Shown here: piece after piece, positions 7,637-16,218 of the stretch | Layout of the letters: each line of letters begins with the position of its first letter | Position numbering within the stretch: the stretch's first letter is position 1 | Assembly: GCA_017642885.1 (NCBI GenBank) | Contig: JAEPOM010000002.1 | Coordinates: 124,001-188,000 of the forward strand | Source of the DNA: Henriciella sp. | Lineage (GTDB): Bacteria; Pseudomonadota; Alphaproteobacteria; Caulobacterales; Hyphomonadaceae | Direction of reading: 5' to 3' | Length of the DNA: 64,000 nucleotides | Notes under the pieces: model-generated | What the model was told of the DNA's origin: nothing | Databases searched by the model: none | Seen by the model: the letters and a program-made list of their open reading frames with translations, nothing else | Position numbers and translations under genes: made by a program

Positions 7637-8947
7637 ATGACTCAGGGTTTTTCGACACGCGCTTTACACGCAGGGGCTGCGCCAGACCCGGTCACCGGGT
7701 CTCGCGCCCAACCAATCCACCAGACGAGCAGCTTTGTCTTCAAAGACGCGGAACACGCGTCGAAACTGTTCGCCTTGCAGGAATTTGGCGACATCTATAC
7801 CCGCATCGGCAACCCAACCACGGGCGCCCTTGAAGCGCGGATCGCGGACCTCGAGGGCGGCACGATGGGTCTTGCGACCGCGTCGGGTCACGCAGCGCAA
7901 TTGCTGGCGTTCCATGTGTTGATGGAACCAGGAGCGAAAATCGTCGCAGCCAAACAGCTCTATGGCGGCTCGATCAACCAGCTCGGCCACGCCTTCAAGA
8001 AGTTTGGCTGGGAGGTCGAGTTCGTCGACATTGGTGATCATGCCGCGGTTGAGGCTGCGATTGATGACAAGACCCGCGTCATCTTCACCGAAAGCTTGGC
8101 CAATCCGGGCGGGATCGTTACCGACATCGCCGCGATTGCTGCCATCGCTGAGAAGCACGGCGTGGTCTATGTCGTCGATAACACTATGGCGTCCCCTTAT
8201 CTGTGTCGCCCGCTTGAGCACGGCGCGCATGTTGTCGTGCACTCGCTGACTAAGTTTATCGGCGGACATGGCAACTCGATTGGGGGCATGCTTGTCGATG
8301 GCGGGCGCTTCGACTGGAAAGCGCATGCTGACAAGTACCCAACCATGGCAACACCGCAGAGCTTCTACAATGATCTTGTCTTTGCAGACGGATTTGGCGC
8401 GCTGCCGCTCGGCCCGGAGGGGCAGGAAGTCGACATCGCATTTGCTATTGCTGCACGCGCGTTCAGCCTGCGCGACCTGGGTCCAGCTCTGTCGCCGTTC
8501 AATGCGTTCATGATCATGACCGGCTGTGAGACGCTTCCGCTGCGCATGGCCAAGCATTGCGAGAATGCGACGACGGTCGCGACCTATTTGGAGGGCCACG
8601 AAAAGGTCAGCTGGGTGCGCTATGCCGGGCTTGCTGGCGATGACTATCACGCCTTGGCGCAGAAATACTGCCCGAACGGCGCCGGTGCGGTGTTCACATT
8701 CGGCTTGAAAGGCGGGCACGAGGCTGGCGTCAAACTGGTTGAGAGCGTCGAACTGCTCAGTCACCTGGCCAATATCGGCGACACGCGCTCCTTGATCATT
8801 CACCCGAGCTCGACCACGCATAGCCAACTCTCGGACGCGCAGAAAACCGCCGCTGGAGCCGCGCCTGATACGGTTCGCTTGTCGGTGGGGATCGAAGATG
8901 CCGCTGATATTATTGCGGATTTGGAGCAAGCGCTGGCAAAGCTCTGA
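7637..8947 (+). CDS. metY: O-acetylhomoserine sulfhydrylase (aminocarboxypropyltransferase)
   Basis: A 436-residue Cys/Met-metabolism PLP enzyme. Landmarks are 'FSTRALHAGAAPDPVTGSRA' at the start, 'YTRIGNPTT', and the PLP lysine in 'VVHSLTKFIGGHG' (Lys206). The extra length over cystathionine enzymes (about 380-400 residues) points to MetY, which makes homocysteine directly from O-acetylhomoserine and sulfide. A GGAG lies upstream of ATG 7637. I looked for a SAM-II riboswitch in the 138-bp leader, common before this gene in alphaproteobacteria, and did not see one. Confidence 0.94.
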   Translation: MTQGFSTRALHAGAAPDPVTGSRAQPIHQTSSFVFKDAEHASKLFALQEFGDIYTRIGNPTTGALEARIADLEGGTMGLATASGHAAQLLAFHVLMEPGAKIVAAKQLYGGSINQLGHAFKKFGWEVEFVDIGDHAAVEAAIDDKTRVIFTESLANPGGIVTDIAAIAAIAEKHGVVYVVDNTMASPYLCRPLEHGAHVVVHSLTKFIGGHGNSIGGMLVDGGRFDWKAHADKYPTMATPQSFYNDLVFADGFGALPLGPEGQEVDIAFAIAARAFSLRDLGPALSPFNAFMIMTGCETLPLRMAKHCENATTVATYLEGHEKVSWVRYAGLAGDDYHALAQKYCPNGAGAVFTFGLKGGHEAGVKLVESVELLSHLANIGDTRSLIIHPSSTTHSQLSDAQKTAAGAAPDTVRLSVGIEDAADIIADLEQALAKL

Positions 8948-9026
8948 TCTCCCCGCCAATCGTCCCTTCCATTCCGGATGAAATCCCGCAAAGATAGGTG
9001 GAAACCTGTCTGGGGAGGCATCCGGT

Positions 9027-9974
9027 ATGGCCAATGCTCAAAGCATCATACTTCATCAATTCGAGCGGTCGCCGTTTTCTGAAAAGATAAGGCTGGCCCT
9101 GCGGATGAAGAATTTGGGCTGGGCCTCAGTCGACATTCCGTCGATCATGCCCAAGCCGGATCTCACGCCGCTGACGGGCGGATATCGGCGCACGCCCGTT
9201 ATGCAAATTGGCGCAGACATATTCTGCGACACATCGATTATGCTGATCGAGCTAGAGAAACGCTTTCAGATTCCATCGCTCAATCTTCCTGGACATGAAG
9301 GCATTGCCAAAATGGTCGGCGCCTGGACCGATGGAAAGTGGTTCCAATCGAGCGTTGCCGTGATCTTTGGAGCGGTTGGCGATCAGATGCCTCAAGCGTT
9401 CATCGACGATCGTACGAAAATGTCGGGCCGGCCATTTGACGTGGACGCGATGAAAGCCGCTGCCCCAGTCATGCGGGACCAATGGCGCAGCCAACTGCTC
9501 TGGATTGAAGAACGCCTCGACGGCGGTCGTCGCGCCGGCACGGGCGACTGGTTGGTTGGAACCAAACCCGGCATGGTCGATGTTCACGCCTTCATGAACC
9601 CGTGGTTTGTCGAAAAGAACGTACCGGATTTTCTGGAAGAGTGTTTTCAATCTGCGCCCCAAACCCGTGACTGGTACGTGCGGCTGAAAGAGTTCAAAGG
9701 CCAAGCTCCGGAAGAGATCAGCGGCACAGATGCTGTGGCAATCGCCCATAAGGCAGCACCCCGCCTGAAAGCCGCCTCGACGTCCGGAGACCTCAGGGAT
9801 TTACAGCCGGGTGACCGGGTCGCCATTGCCCCGGATGATTATGCCAAAGACTGGGTCGAAGGTGATCTCGTTATTGCCAATGCCGAGCGGGTCATCATCG
9901 CCCGCCAGGATGAACGTGCAGACAATCTGCACATTCATTTCCCGCGCGTAGGTTACGTCCTACGCCGCGCCTAG
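9027..9974 (+). CDS. Glutathione S-transferase family protein with C-terminal extension
   Basis: A 315-residue protein. The N-terminal thioredoxin-like GST domain ('LHQFERSPFSEKIRLALRMKNL', then 'RRTPVMQIGADIFCDTSIMLIELEK') covers residues 1-85, followed by a helical domain with 'GDWLVGTKPGMVDVHAFMNPWF'. About 80 residues beyond the usual GST length form a small extra domain ('LQPGDRVAIAPDDYAKDWVEGDLV'). That longer layout occurs in a proteobacterial GST subgroup of unknown substrate. The gene converges on the alternative oxidase gene with a 15-bp overlap of their 3' ends. Confidence 0.88.
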   Translation: MANAQSIILHQFERSPFSEKIRLALRMKNLGWASVDIPSIMPKPDLTPLTGGYRRTPVMQIGADIFCDTSIMLIELEKRFQIPSLNLPGHEGIAKMVGAWTDGKWFQSSVAVIFGAVGDQMPQAFIDDRTKMSGRPFDVDAMKAAAPVMRDQWRSQLLWIEERLDGGRRAGTGDWLVGTKPGMVDVHAFMNPWFVEKNVPDFLEECFQSAPQTRDWYVRLKEFKGQAPEEISGTDAVAIAHKAAPRLKAASTSGDLRDLQPGDRVAIAPDDYAKDWVEGDLVIANAERVIIARQDERADNLHIHFPRVGYVLRRA

Positions 9975-10607
9975 CGGAGCGTCCGCTTCGGGCTCATCAC
10001 CGCGAATGAGGGCATCCGCAAAATAGTGGTTGCGATCCCGGTGTGCGGCTTCGTCCTCGCGCACGGCAATCACCACATCTCTCAACCGGGCATTGGCCGG
10101 CAGCTGCCAGTAGTCGATGGCAATTTGCGGAGCAGGCCCGTTTTCCAGCCGACCTTCGTCAATCTCGCGTAGATAATGGGTGTAGCTGGTCACGGCTTCT
10201 TCCTCGAAATAGCCGATCACGCGGTGCGCGGTCTTTGGGGCAAACAAGTAGAGGAAGAAATAGAAATTATAGAAGATGGCCTGCGCGATCATGATCAGGC
10301 CGCGCTCAAACAGGCTGGGTTGAGCGACCTGAATGAACGTCATCAGGTGCATGCGTTCATTCTCGGCTTCGTCGAGTAGTTCCTTTATCCAGCCTTGATC
10401 GCCGCGCATCCGACGGATAGCTCGCAAATGCTGCAACAGTCCGGCCACCATGCCCGGGACAGCGGCGACGGTTTCAAGCACAACAGCGCGGTGTCCATAG
10501 CGTCTGCGGAAGAACAGATCCGCAAAGAACCGGAGGAGTTTAACGAACGCAAAGGCGATGCGGTCGCGCAAACCTTCCGGCTTTCTGTGGGGTTCTACGT
10601 ATTTCAT
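9960..10607 (-). CDS. aox: Alternative oxidase (ubiquinol:oxygen oxidoreductase)
   Basis: A 215-residue di-iron carboxylate protein. All ligand motifs are present in order: Glu45 in 'LETVAAVPG', Glu84/His87 in 'NERMHL', Glu135-137 in 'FEEEAVTSYTH', and Glu186/His189 in 'REDEAAHRDRNH'. Two hydrophobic helices ('VAAVPGMVAGLLQHL', 'IFYNFYFFLYLF') match the interfacial membrane anchors. It oxidises quinol and reduces oxygen to water without proton pumping, insensitive to cyanide. Start is ATG 10607, preceded by a perfect AGGAGG at 10615-10620; a longer frame starts at 10643. Alternative oxidases are uncommon in bacteria but known in alphaproteobacteria. Confidence 0.94.
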   Translation of the reverse strand: MKYVEPHRKPEGLRDRIAFAFVKLLRFFADLFFRRRYGHRAVVLETVAAVPGMVAGLLQHLRAIRRMRGDQGWIKELLDEAENERMHLMTFIQVAQPSLFERGLIMIAQAIFYNFYFFLYLFAPKTAHRVIGYFEEEAVTSYTHYLREIDEGRLENGPAPQIAIDYWQLPANARLRDVVIAVREDEAAHRDRNHYFADALIRGDEPEADAPLGAA

Positions 10608-10701
10608 GACGATGCCTCCTTCGGGATAAGGAGAAGATGGCAACCGTAGACCCGGCGCACGACGTGCAGGTTTGACGCGCGACAGAATGTGTCAGGTTTG
10701 C

Positions 10702-12747
10702 CTAGCAATCCGCATCGAAGCGATACGCCACAAAGTGCACGGGATCGCCGTTCGAATAATTCAATGCATAGACGGACTTAGACGTCGTCACGCAGAGCGG
10801 CGTGAAATTGGCCTGATCCAGAATATCATCGCGAATCTTCGTCGCTGGCGGGATGCACTCCTCACCCAGCGCCTCACATTGTGCTTTTGAGCTGCCAGCG
10901 CCCTCAAGATTGATCAGATAGACCACAGGATAGGCCGCCGGGTCAGACGGCAGCGTTAGCGGCGTTTCCGGCGGATGCAGGTTTTGCGTGCCAAGGGTGA
11001 GCACATAAGATGGCTCAGCATAGCCCACAGCGAGCACCCGTTCCGGACTTTCCCAGCCTTTTTCGCAGGTCTCGCTCGGGACGCCGCACACATCCTGAAG
11101 AGCGACCCGCGCGCTTTCAGTTGGCTGCACCCAGAGCTGCGCAGGGATGAAATAGGTGCGAACATGCCATCCAAGGAACAGACTGGCACTGATCGCAAAC
11201 AGAGCAGTCAAACCAATCCGCCGCGCCACAAAAGTTGCCACAGAGAGTAAGAAAACAGCGGCGCCAACCCACCAGAGCCACATCGGGAAGCTGAGCGCGC
11301 TGGCCCATTGCTCGAGCGCAGTCTCGGCTTCAATCGTCTTGAAGTCGCCCGCCGCTTCGGTCTTGATCAGCTTCGCCGCCAGAGGCGAACTGGCAAAGAC
11401 CAGCAGCGCGCCACCAAATGCGTAGACACCAAAGCTCAACCATTTCGAGACGGGGACTTTTGCCCCATCCAGCAGCTTCATGCCGGCCCAGCCGCAGATC
11501 AATCCAAACGCCGGATATGCCGGCAGAATATAATGGCTGAGCCGAGTTGGCATGAGCTCGAAAAAGATCGTCGTCAGGATGGCCCAGGCTGCGAGGAAAC
11601 GGATTGCTTGTGTTTCTTCAGAAACCGCTGCGGCCTCGGCAATCGCCCATCGCTCACGCCATCTCGGCTGTGTCGCGAGATACCAGAAGGCAAAGATGAT
11701 CAACGCCGGATAGGCCGAAGGGGCCCCGTTACCGATCTCTCCCGGCAGGATCCAGGTCGCCAGCGCCGTGAGCGCTCCCAGCGTCGCAAAGACCAGCAGC
11801 GCGTCGGTGCCGCGTTTACGGGCTCCGTCACTCACTCCGCGAAGCTGTTTCCAGGCCAATGTCGCACCGGGAATGAGCAGCAACACAGCCGGGAAGAACC
11901 AGACTGGAATGTGGCTGAGATGATAAAGCGGCCAGCCCGCATGGCCTTCGGACGCGCCTGCAAACTTGTCCTTCAGATCCTTGCCGACAGCCCCCTGAAG
12001 GAAGGTCCCGTCGGTGGCGAACTGAATGGCGATCAGCCAGGGCAGGAACATCGCAGCAGCCAACGCCGGGCCGGGCCACCAGATAAGCGGTCGCCACCAA
12101 TCGCCGCCTTTGCCTTCGCCCGACTTCGCCCAGACCCAGGCGCCAAATCCGGCATAGGCCGCAACCATGGGCGTGACCGGTCCTTTGATCAGCAGACCGC
12201 AGCCCATGATGAACCAGAACAAGAGCGCCATCTGTTTCGGCTTGCTGGCTTTCCCCATGTAGAGGCGCGCCAGAGCGCCGATCCCCCATGTCGTCAGGAA
12301 TACCAGCACACCGTCGGTTTTCGATATATGGGCTTCACTGGTTAGAAGCAGCGTTGCCCCGAACAGGGCCGCACCCAGAAACGCCGCCCTACGCCCGATC
12401 AGAACGATCCCGCACCAGAAAGTTGCGAGCGTCGCCAAGGCTGCACCGAGCCAGCTCGGCACGCGATAGGTCCAGATCTCCAGCCGGTCTTCATCCCCGA
12501 GAACTTGCGTTGCGCCAGATTGCAGCCAGTGAATGCCGGCAGGTTTCTTGTTTCGGTATTCGTCCTGATAGCGAATGATCAGATAGTCGCCGGTCTCAAT
12601 GTATTGCTTAGAGGCCTGGGCAAAGCGGCTTTCGTCCCGGTCTAGCGCCGGCAGGTTGAACACGCCGGGGGCTGCCGCAGTAAACGTGATCGCGAACAAG
12701 ATGAGCCAAGCCTTCCAGCCGGACGAAATTCGATCGAGCATATCCAT
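10702..12747 (-). CDS. ArnT/PMT-like membrane glycosyltransferase (GT83)
   Basis: A 681-residue polytopic protein with a dozen or so hydrophobic segments. The first periplasmic loop has 'LPALDRDESRFAQASKQY', containing the Asp-Glu pair typical of GT-C enzymes such as ArnT, and 'KKPAGIHWLQ' follows. ArnT moves a sugar from an undecaprenyl-phosphate carrier to lipid A; other relatives glycosylate proteins or lipids. Start ATG 12747 has GAGG upstream. No arn pathway genes are in the window, though a ugd and a dolichol-phosphate-mannose-synthase-like GT2 are, so the donor sugar is open. Confidence 0.88.
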   Translation of the reverse strand: MDMLDRISSGWKAWLILFAITFTAAAPGVFNLPALDRDESRFAQASKQYIETGDYLIIRYQDEYRNKKPAGIHWLQSGATQVLGDEDRLEIWTYRVPSWLGAALATLATFWCGIVLIGRRAAFLGAALFGATLLLTSEAHISKTDGVLVFLTTWGIGALARLYMGKASKPKQMALLFWFIMGCGLLIKGPVTPMVAAYAGFGAWVWAKSGEGKGGDWWRPLIWWPGPALAAAMFLPWLIAIQFATDGTFLQGAVGKDLKDKFAGASEGHAGWPLYHLSHIPVWFFPAVLLLIPGATLAWKQLRGVSDGARKRGTDALLVFATLGALTALATWILPGEIGNGAPSAYPALIIFAFWYLATQPRWRERWAIAEAAAVSEETQAIRFLAAWAILTTIFFELMPTRLSHYILPAYPAFGLICGWAGMKLLDGAKVPVSKWLSFGVYAFGGALLVFASSPLAAKLIKTEAAGDFKTIEAETALEQWASALSFPMWLWWVGAAVFLLSVATFVARRIGLTALFAISASLFLGWHVRTYFIPAQLWVQPTESARVALQDVCGVPSETCEKGWESPERVLAVGYAEPSYVLTLGTQNLHPPETPLTLPSDPAAYPVVYLINLEGAGSSKAQCEALGEECIPPATKIRDDILDQANFTPLCVTTSKSVYALNYSNGDPVHFVAYRFDADC

Positions 12748-12833
12748 GTTTGCCTCATAGCTTTTGCAATGCCCGTTGAACAGCGCTGCGATGCGGACTA
12801 ACGTCCGTAAAAATCAGATTGGAGGGTGCTGGC

Positions 12834-14177
12834 ATGTCTTGGTGGTTCAAGATTGATCTCTGGAAACGCGTCATGCTGGGACTTGTCCTCGGCCTCGGTA
12901 CCGGACTGGGTCTCAGATACGGTATGGGCGCGGAAGCGGGCGGCGCGTTCGCAGAGGGTTGGATTGAATGGGCCGGCGATCTTTTCCTGCGCCTGATCCG
13001 GATGCTGATCGTCCCACTAATCTTTTTCACGCTGGTTTCGGGCATCATCGCAATGGGCGATCCGAAGCGGCTTGGCAGTCTCGGCGTGCGTACCCTTGCC
13101 ACTTATTTCGGCACCACAGCGATCGCGGTGACCTTGGGCCTGATCATGGCAACCATCTTCCGACCGGGCGCAAGCTTGTCGCCGGAAACCTTTGCCGGGG
13201 CCGATACCAGCCGCATGCAATCTGTCGCCGAACGTGCATCAGAGGCGGGCGGTATTGTTGAGCGCTTGTTGAACATTGTGCCGACAAACCCGGTCGAGGC
13301 ACTGGCGACCGGGAACATCCTGCAGATCATTTTCTTCGCCATTATGTTTGGTGTCGGCCTTCTAATGGCTGGCAAGATCGCCGAGCCGGTCGCTAGATGG
13401 TTCGACGGCGCGTCAGACGCGATGATGAAGGTCACCATCATTGTCATGGAAACAGCACCGATCGGGGTTTTCGCTCTGATGGCGACGGTAATGGCGAAAC
13501 AGGGCCTCGGCGTTCTGCAAAGCCTGGGCACGCTGGCCATCGCGCTCTATCTCGCTTGCGCCCTGCATATCCTAATCACCTATGGCGGGATCATCATCAA
13601 AGGCATCTTGCGCCTGCCCTTTATCCCATTCTTGCGCGGCATTACGGATGCGCAGGCTGTGGCCTATTCCACGGCCAGTTCCTCGGCCACGCTTCCGGTA
13701 ACGATCACCTGCGCGGAAGAAAATCTCGGCATCGACAAAGCCGTTGCGGGGTCGGTCCTGCCGCTTGGCGCGACGATTAACATGGACGGGACCGCCATTT
13801 ATATCGGCATGGTCGCTCTGTTCGGGGCCCAGGCCATGGGCATCGAGGTCAGCCTCGGCCAGTATTTCCTCATCGCCTTGATGGCGACGCTGGTATCGAT
13901 TGGTGCGGCTGGGATACCTAGCGCGGGGCTATTCCTGTCGGGTCTTGCGCTGGCGCAAGTCGGCATTCCGGAGGAACAAGCCTTCCTGATTATTGGCTTC
14001 ATTCTACCGTTCGACCGATTGCTCGACATGATGCGAACCTTGACGAATGTTACCGGTGATGCGGCAGTCGCAACCGCAGTGGCGAAATGGGAAGGTGAGC
14101 TCGACGAAGACGTATTCCGAGCCGAGGATAATCTGTCGGCTCATGTCGATGACCGGGAAAAGCCGCTGCCAACCTAG
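12834..14177 (+). CDS. Dicarboxylate/amino acid:cation symporter (DAACS family)
   Basis: A 447-residue secondary transporter. Family marks are 'IRMLIVPLIFFTLVSGI', the serine-rich re-entrant loop 'YSTASSSATLPVTITCAEE', and 'GATINMDGTAIYIGMVALF'. It imports glutamate, aspartate or C4-dicarboxylates with Na+ or H+. ATG 12834 was chosen because a perfect GGAGG sits at 12821-12825 with suitable spacing; an in-frame TTG at 12819 would place the ribosome site inside the gene. Divergent from the ArnT-like gene. Confidence 0.93.
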   Translation: MSWWFKIDLWKRVMLGLVLGLGTGLGLRYGMGAEAGGAFAEGWIEWAGDLFLRLIRMLIVPLIFFTLVSGIIAMGDPKRLGSLGVRTLATYFGTTAIAVTLGLIMATIFRPGASLSPETFAGADTSRMQSVAERASEAGGIVERLLNIVPTNPVEALATGNILQIIFFAIMFGVGLLMAGKIAEPVARWFDGASDAMMKVTIIVMETAPIGVFALMATVMAKQGLGVLQSLGTLAIALYLACALHILITYGGIIIKGILRLPFIPFLRGITDAQAVAYSTASSSATLPVTITCAEENLGIDKAVAGSVLPLGATINMDGTAIYIGMVALFGAQAMGIEVSLGQYFLIALMATLVSIGAAGIPSAGLFLSGLALAQVGIPEEQAFLIIGFILPFDRLLDMMRTLTNVTGDAAVATAVAKWEGELDEDVFRAEDNLSAHVDDREKPLPT

Positions 14178-14185
14178 AGAGAGCG

Positions 14186-15079
14186 CTATAGCGCGTTTCG
14201 AACAATCTCGCCGATCATCTGGGCTTCTGCTTCTCGCGGAGATCCCTGGCGCCAGGCAATCCCGATGCGTCTACCAATCATCGGCGTATTGAACGGGCGG
14301 AGCTCCACATCTGCGCCGGAGGTCACGCCGGCATCAATCGCGAGCTTTGGCAGCAAAGAAACGCCAAGGCCGCCCGCCACCATGTGCACCAGCGTCGGCA
14401 GGCTTGTTGCAGTGACATCAGCGCCGCTACGCTTGCTTGGCAAGCGGCACACCGACAACGCATGATCGCGAAGACAATGGCCATCCTCGAGCAAGAGAAC
14501 GTCTTCGTCGGAGAGGTCAGAGGAGTTGAGCTCTTTGCTGTGCATCAGGTCATGATCCGTGGGGGCGACCAGCATGAATTCATCATCGCCCAGCTCCATC
14601 GAAACGATACCGGGCGCATCCCAGGGCAGCGCAATTAGAGCAGCATCTAGCTTTCGTGCACGCAGCGCATCAATCAGCCGTTCGGTCTGATCTTCGCGCA
14701 GATAAAGTTTCAGGCCTGGATGGGCCTTGCGCAGCGCTTTCAGCGTTCGCGGCAGCAGAAAAGGCGCAATTGTCGGGATCGCGCCAAGGCGAAATGATCC
14801 TGACAGAGGTGCCCCTGCCTGCCGGGCTGCGGAAACCAGATCCGCAGTGTCGGACAAGATGTTCCGCGCCCGCTCTACCGCCGCTTCCCCCGCTTGCGTC
14901 AGAGACGCGCCGCGCGACTCGCGTTCGACCAGTTGAACCCCCAGGAGGCCCTCTACTTCCTTGATCGCGGCAGATAAGGTGGGCTGCGTGACATGGCAGG
15001 ATTCCGCGGCGCGCGAGAAAGACCCCTGATCGGCAATCGCGCACAAAAATTCGAGCTGTCTGAGGGTCGGCAAATGCAT
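14186..15079 (-). CDS. oxyR: OxyR, LysR-family peroxide sensor
   Basis: A 297-residue LysR regulator with the N-terminal winged helix ('TLRQLEFLCAIADQGSFSRAAE'). The redox centre is clear: 'LEDGHCLRDHALSVC' has Cys202 and Cys211 nine residues apart, the same arrangement as Cys199/Cys208 of E. coli OxyR. Hydrogen peroxide oxidises these to a disulfide and switches on antioxidant genes. No katG or ahpC is adjacent; the gene's 3' end lies 8 bp from the symporter's. Upstream is a 350-bp gap with a striking stem-loop. Confidence 0.94.
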   Translation of the reverse strand: MHLPTLRQLEFLCAIADQGSFSRAAESCHVTQPTLSAAIKEVEGLLGVQLVERESRGASLTQAGEAAVERARNILSDTADLVSAARQAGAPLSGSFRLGAIPTIAPFLLPRTLKALRKAHPGLKLYLREDQTERLIDALRARKLDAALIALPWDAPGIVSMELGDDEFMLVAPTDHDLMHSKELNSSDLSDEDVLLLEDGHCLRDHALSVCRLPSKRSGADVTATSLPTLVHMVAGGLGVSLLPKLAIDAGVTSGADVELRPFNTPMIGRRIGIAWRQGSPREAEAQMIGEIVRNAL

Positions 15080-15429
15080 AGCTAAAACCTATGCATTTAT
15101 ACGTAAATATCAATTATTTTTCTGCGTCAGGGTACGCTATGTTGATCACAACGAGTTGATCGGTTGATCGGATTTCTGGCTTGAACACCGCGAATTTCGC
15201 ACCATCTGATTATCGAGAGCCAAGACTGTTGGTTCTCAAAATACGCACGGTGGCATCCGATCCCAAATCCCTCATGCCATCGACACTGCGTGGTCCTGCC
15301 GGGCCCCTTTCCTCCCCCCTTATAAGGTTATCCGGCAGGACCGTTCGCGGTTCTTTCAAATCAGAATCATTAGCCTGTGACCGAGTTTTGACTTTGCGCG
15401 GGCATCAATCTCTGTCACCGTAGGACATT
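15080..15429. other. 350-bp intergenic region upstream of oxyR
   Basis: No convincing gene. An 80-codon open frame on the plus strand (15181-15423) has no ribosome site and reads through the inverted repeat, so I do not call it. Around 15138-15172 there are three GTTGATC repeats in close order, possible regulator sites. The segment then holds an 11-bp perfect inverted repeat (15292-15342), described separately. The oxyR promoter must lie near its left end. Confidence 0.5.
15292..15357 (+). ncRNA. Candidate small RNA stem-loop with a CCUCC loop
   Basis: Perfect 11-bp arms GGTCCTGCCGG (15292-15302) and CCGGCAGGACC (15332-15342) enclose a pyrimidine-rich loop containing CCTCCCCCC and the palindrome CCTTATAAGG. 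Immediately after, CCG-TTCG-CGG followed by TTCTTTC (15341-15357) could be a weak terminator. Loops with CCUCC that can mask Shine-Dalgarno sequences are a feature of alphaproteobacterial stress sRNAs of the alpha-r14/'cuckoo' group. The similarity is motif-level only, and transcription is not shown. Confidence 0.35.
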
Positions 15430-16020
15430 ATGGACCTGTCAGCCCCTGGCCTCGAAAACGACCTGATCCGGCTCGCACCGCTCGCTGAGCGTTTCCGCGA
15501 GGATCTTCGTAATAGCGGCGCGATCGAATATATGTGGCGCTCGTTACCTGCGATCCAGCGTGGGGCCGGGTTCGACTCCTATTTTGATCACGTGCTCAAG
15601 CAAGGCGACGCAGGCGAAGTGCTCGGGTTTGCGTTGCTCGATCCGAACGATAATGGCCGCTTTGTTGGCGTCACCGCGCTAATGTATCCAAACAAGATGC
15701 ACAGACGGGTGCGGCTGGGCTACACTTGGCTGGAGCCTCACTTGAGGGGTCTTGGGGTCTATGCGGCGATCCAGAAACTACTCATCCAGCGCGCGCTCGA
15801 TTGGGGCGCCAAGCGGATCGAATGGTACGTTGAAGAACGCAACACACGCGCTATTCGCGCAATCGAATCCATTGGCGCGCTGAAAGAGGGCGTGCTGCGC
15901 GAATATGAAAAATTCGCGGACGGCGAGTGGGTCGATGTCGCGGTGCTGTCTATGCTCCGCGATGAAGCCAAGTCAGCCGTACATCGCCTCGATGCCATCA
16001 TGGCCGCGTCCGAGACTTGA
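15430..16020 (+). CDS. GNAT family N-acetyltransferase (RimJ/RimL-like)
   Basis: A 196-residue acetyltransferase: 'LENDLIRLAPLAERFREDL' at the start, 'RRVRLGYTWLEPHLRGLGVYAAIQKLL' as the acetyl-CoA loop (R-G-L-G-V), and 'VEERNTRAIRAIESIGALKEGVLREYE' near the end. RimJ/RimL types acetylate N-terminal amines of proteins or small molecules. The target is not predictable. It stands alone, 198 bp upstream of ffh. Confidence 0.86.
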   Translation: MDLSAPGLENDLIRLAPLAERFREDLRNSGAIEYMWRSLPAIQRGAGFDSYFDHVLKQGDAGEVLGFALLDPNDNGRFVGVTALMYPNKMHRRVRLGYTWLEPHLRGLGVYAAIQKLLIQRALDWGAKRIEWYVEERNTRAIRAIESIGALKEGVLREYEKFADGEWVDVAVLSMLRDEAKSAVHRLDAIMAASET

Positions 16021-16086
16021 TTCTTAACTGCACACGTGCTTTACGCGCGCAACAATCACCGCACTGACAGTACGTGCGCGTTGACC

Positions 16087-16200
16087 GGGACATGCTCTTA
16101 GCGGGAGCCCGGCGATGTCCCCCACTCGGCGAAGTCTCGCTCAGTGGGGCACTACTGCTTTGTGCGGCGGGTTTGAGCGCTTATCTCTATCAGAGAGATT
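16087..16200 (+). promoter_or_regulatory. Structured leader upstream of ffh
   Basis: Three hairpins are visible in the 198-bp gap. GGGACAT (16087-16093) pairs with ATGTCCC (16115-16121). CCCCACT (16120-16126), extended by GCGA/TCGC, pairs with AGTGGGG (16143-16149). ATCTCT with AGAGAT lies just before the GGAG of ffh. The first two overlap by two bases and so are mutually exclusive at their edges. No U-run follows, so this is not a simple terminator. Function unknown. Confidence 0.35.
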
Positions 16201-16218
16201 AGCTACAGGAGTGACGCG

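Noticed and set aside
7664-9034. A 456-codon open frame on the minus strand opposite metY.
   Set aside because: metY has a full PLP-enzyme sequence on the plus strand; the antisense frame has no family-like motif and arises from GC-rich codon bias.
11308-12345. A 345-codon plus-strand frame inside the ArnT-like gene.
   Set aside because: Arg-, Gln- and Gly-rich composition with no domain, opposite a clear polytopic membrane protein.
15181-15423. An 80-codon frame in the oxyR upstream gap.
   Set aside because: No ribosome site, no family resemblance, and it reads across both arms of the strong inverted repeat.
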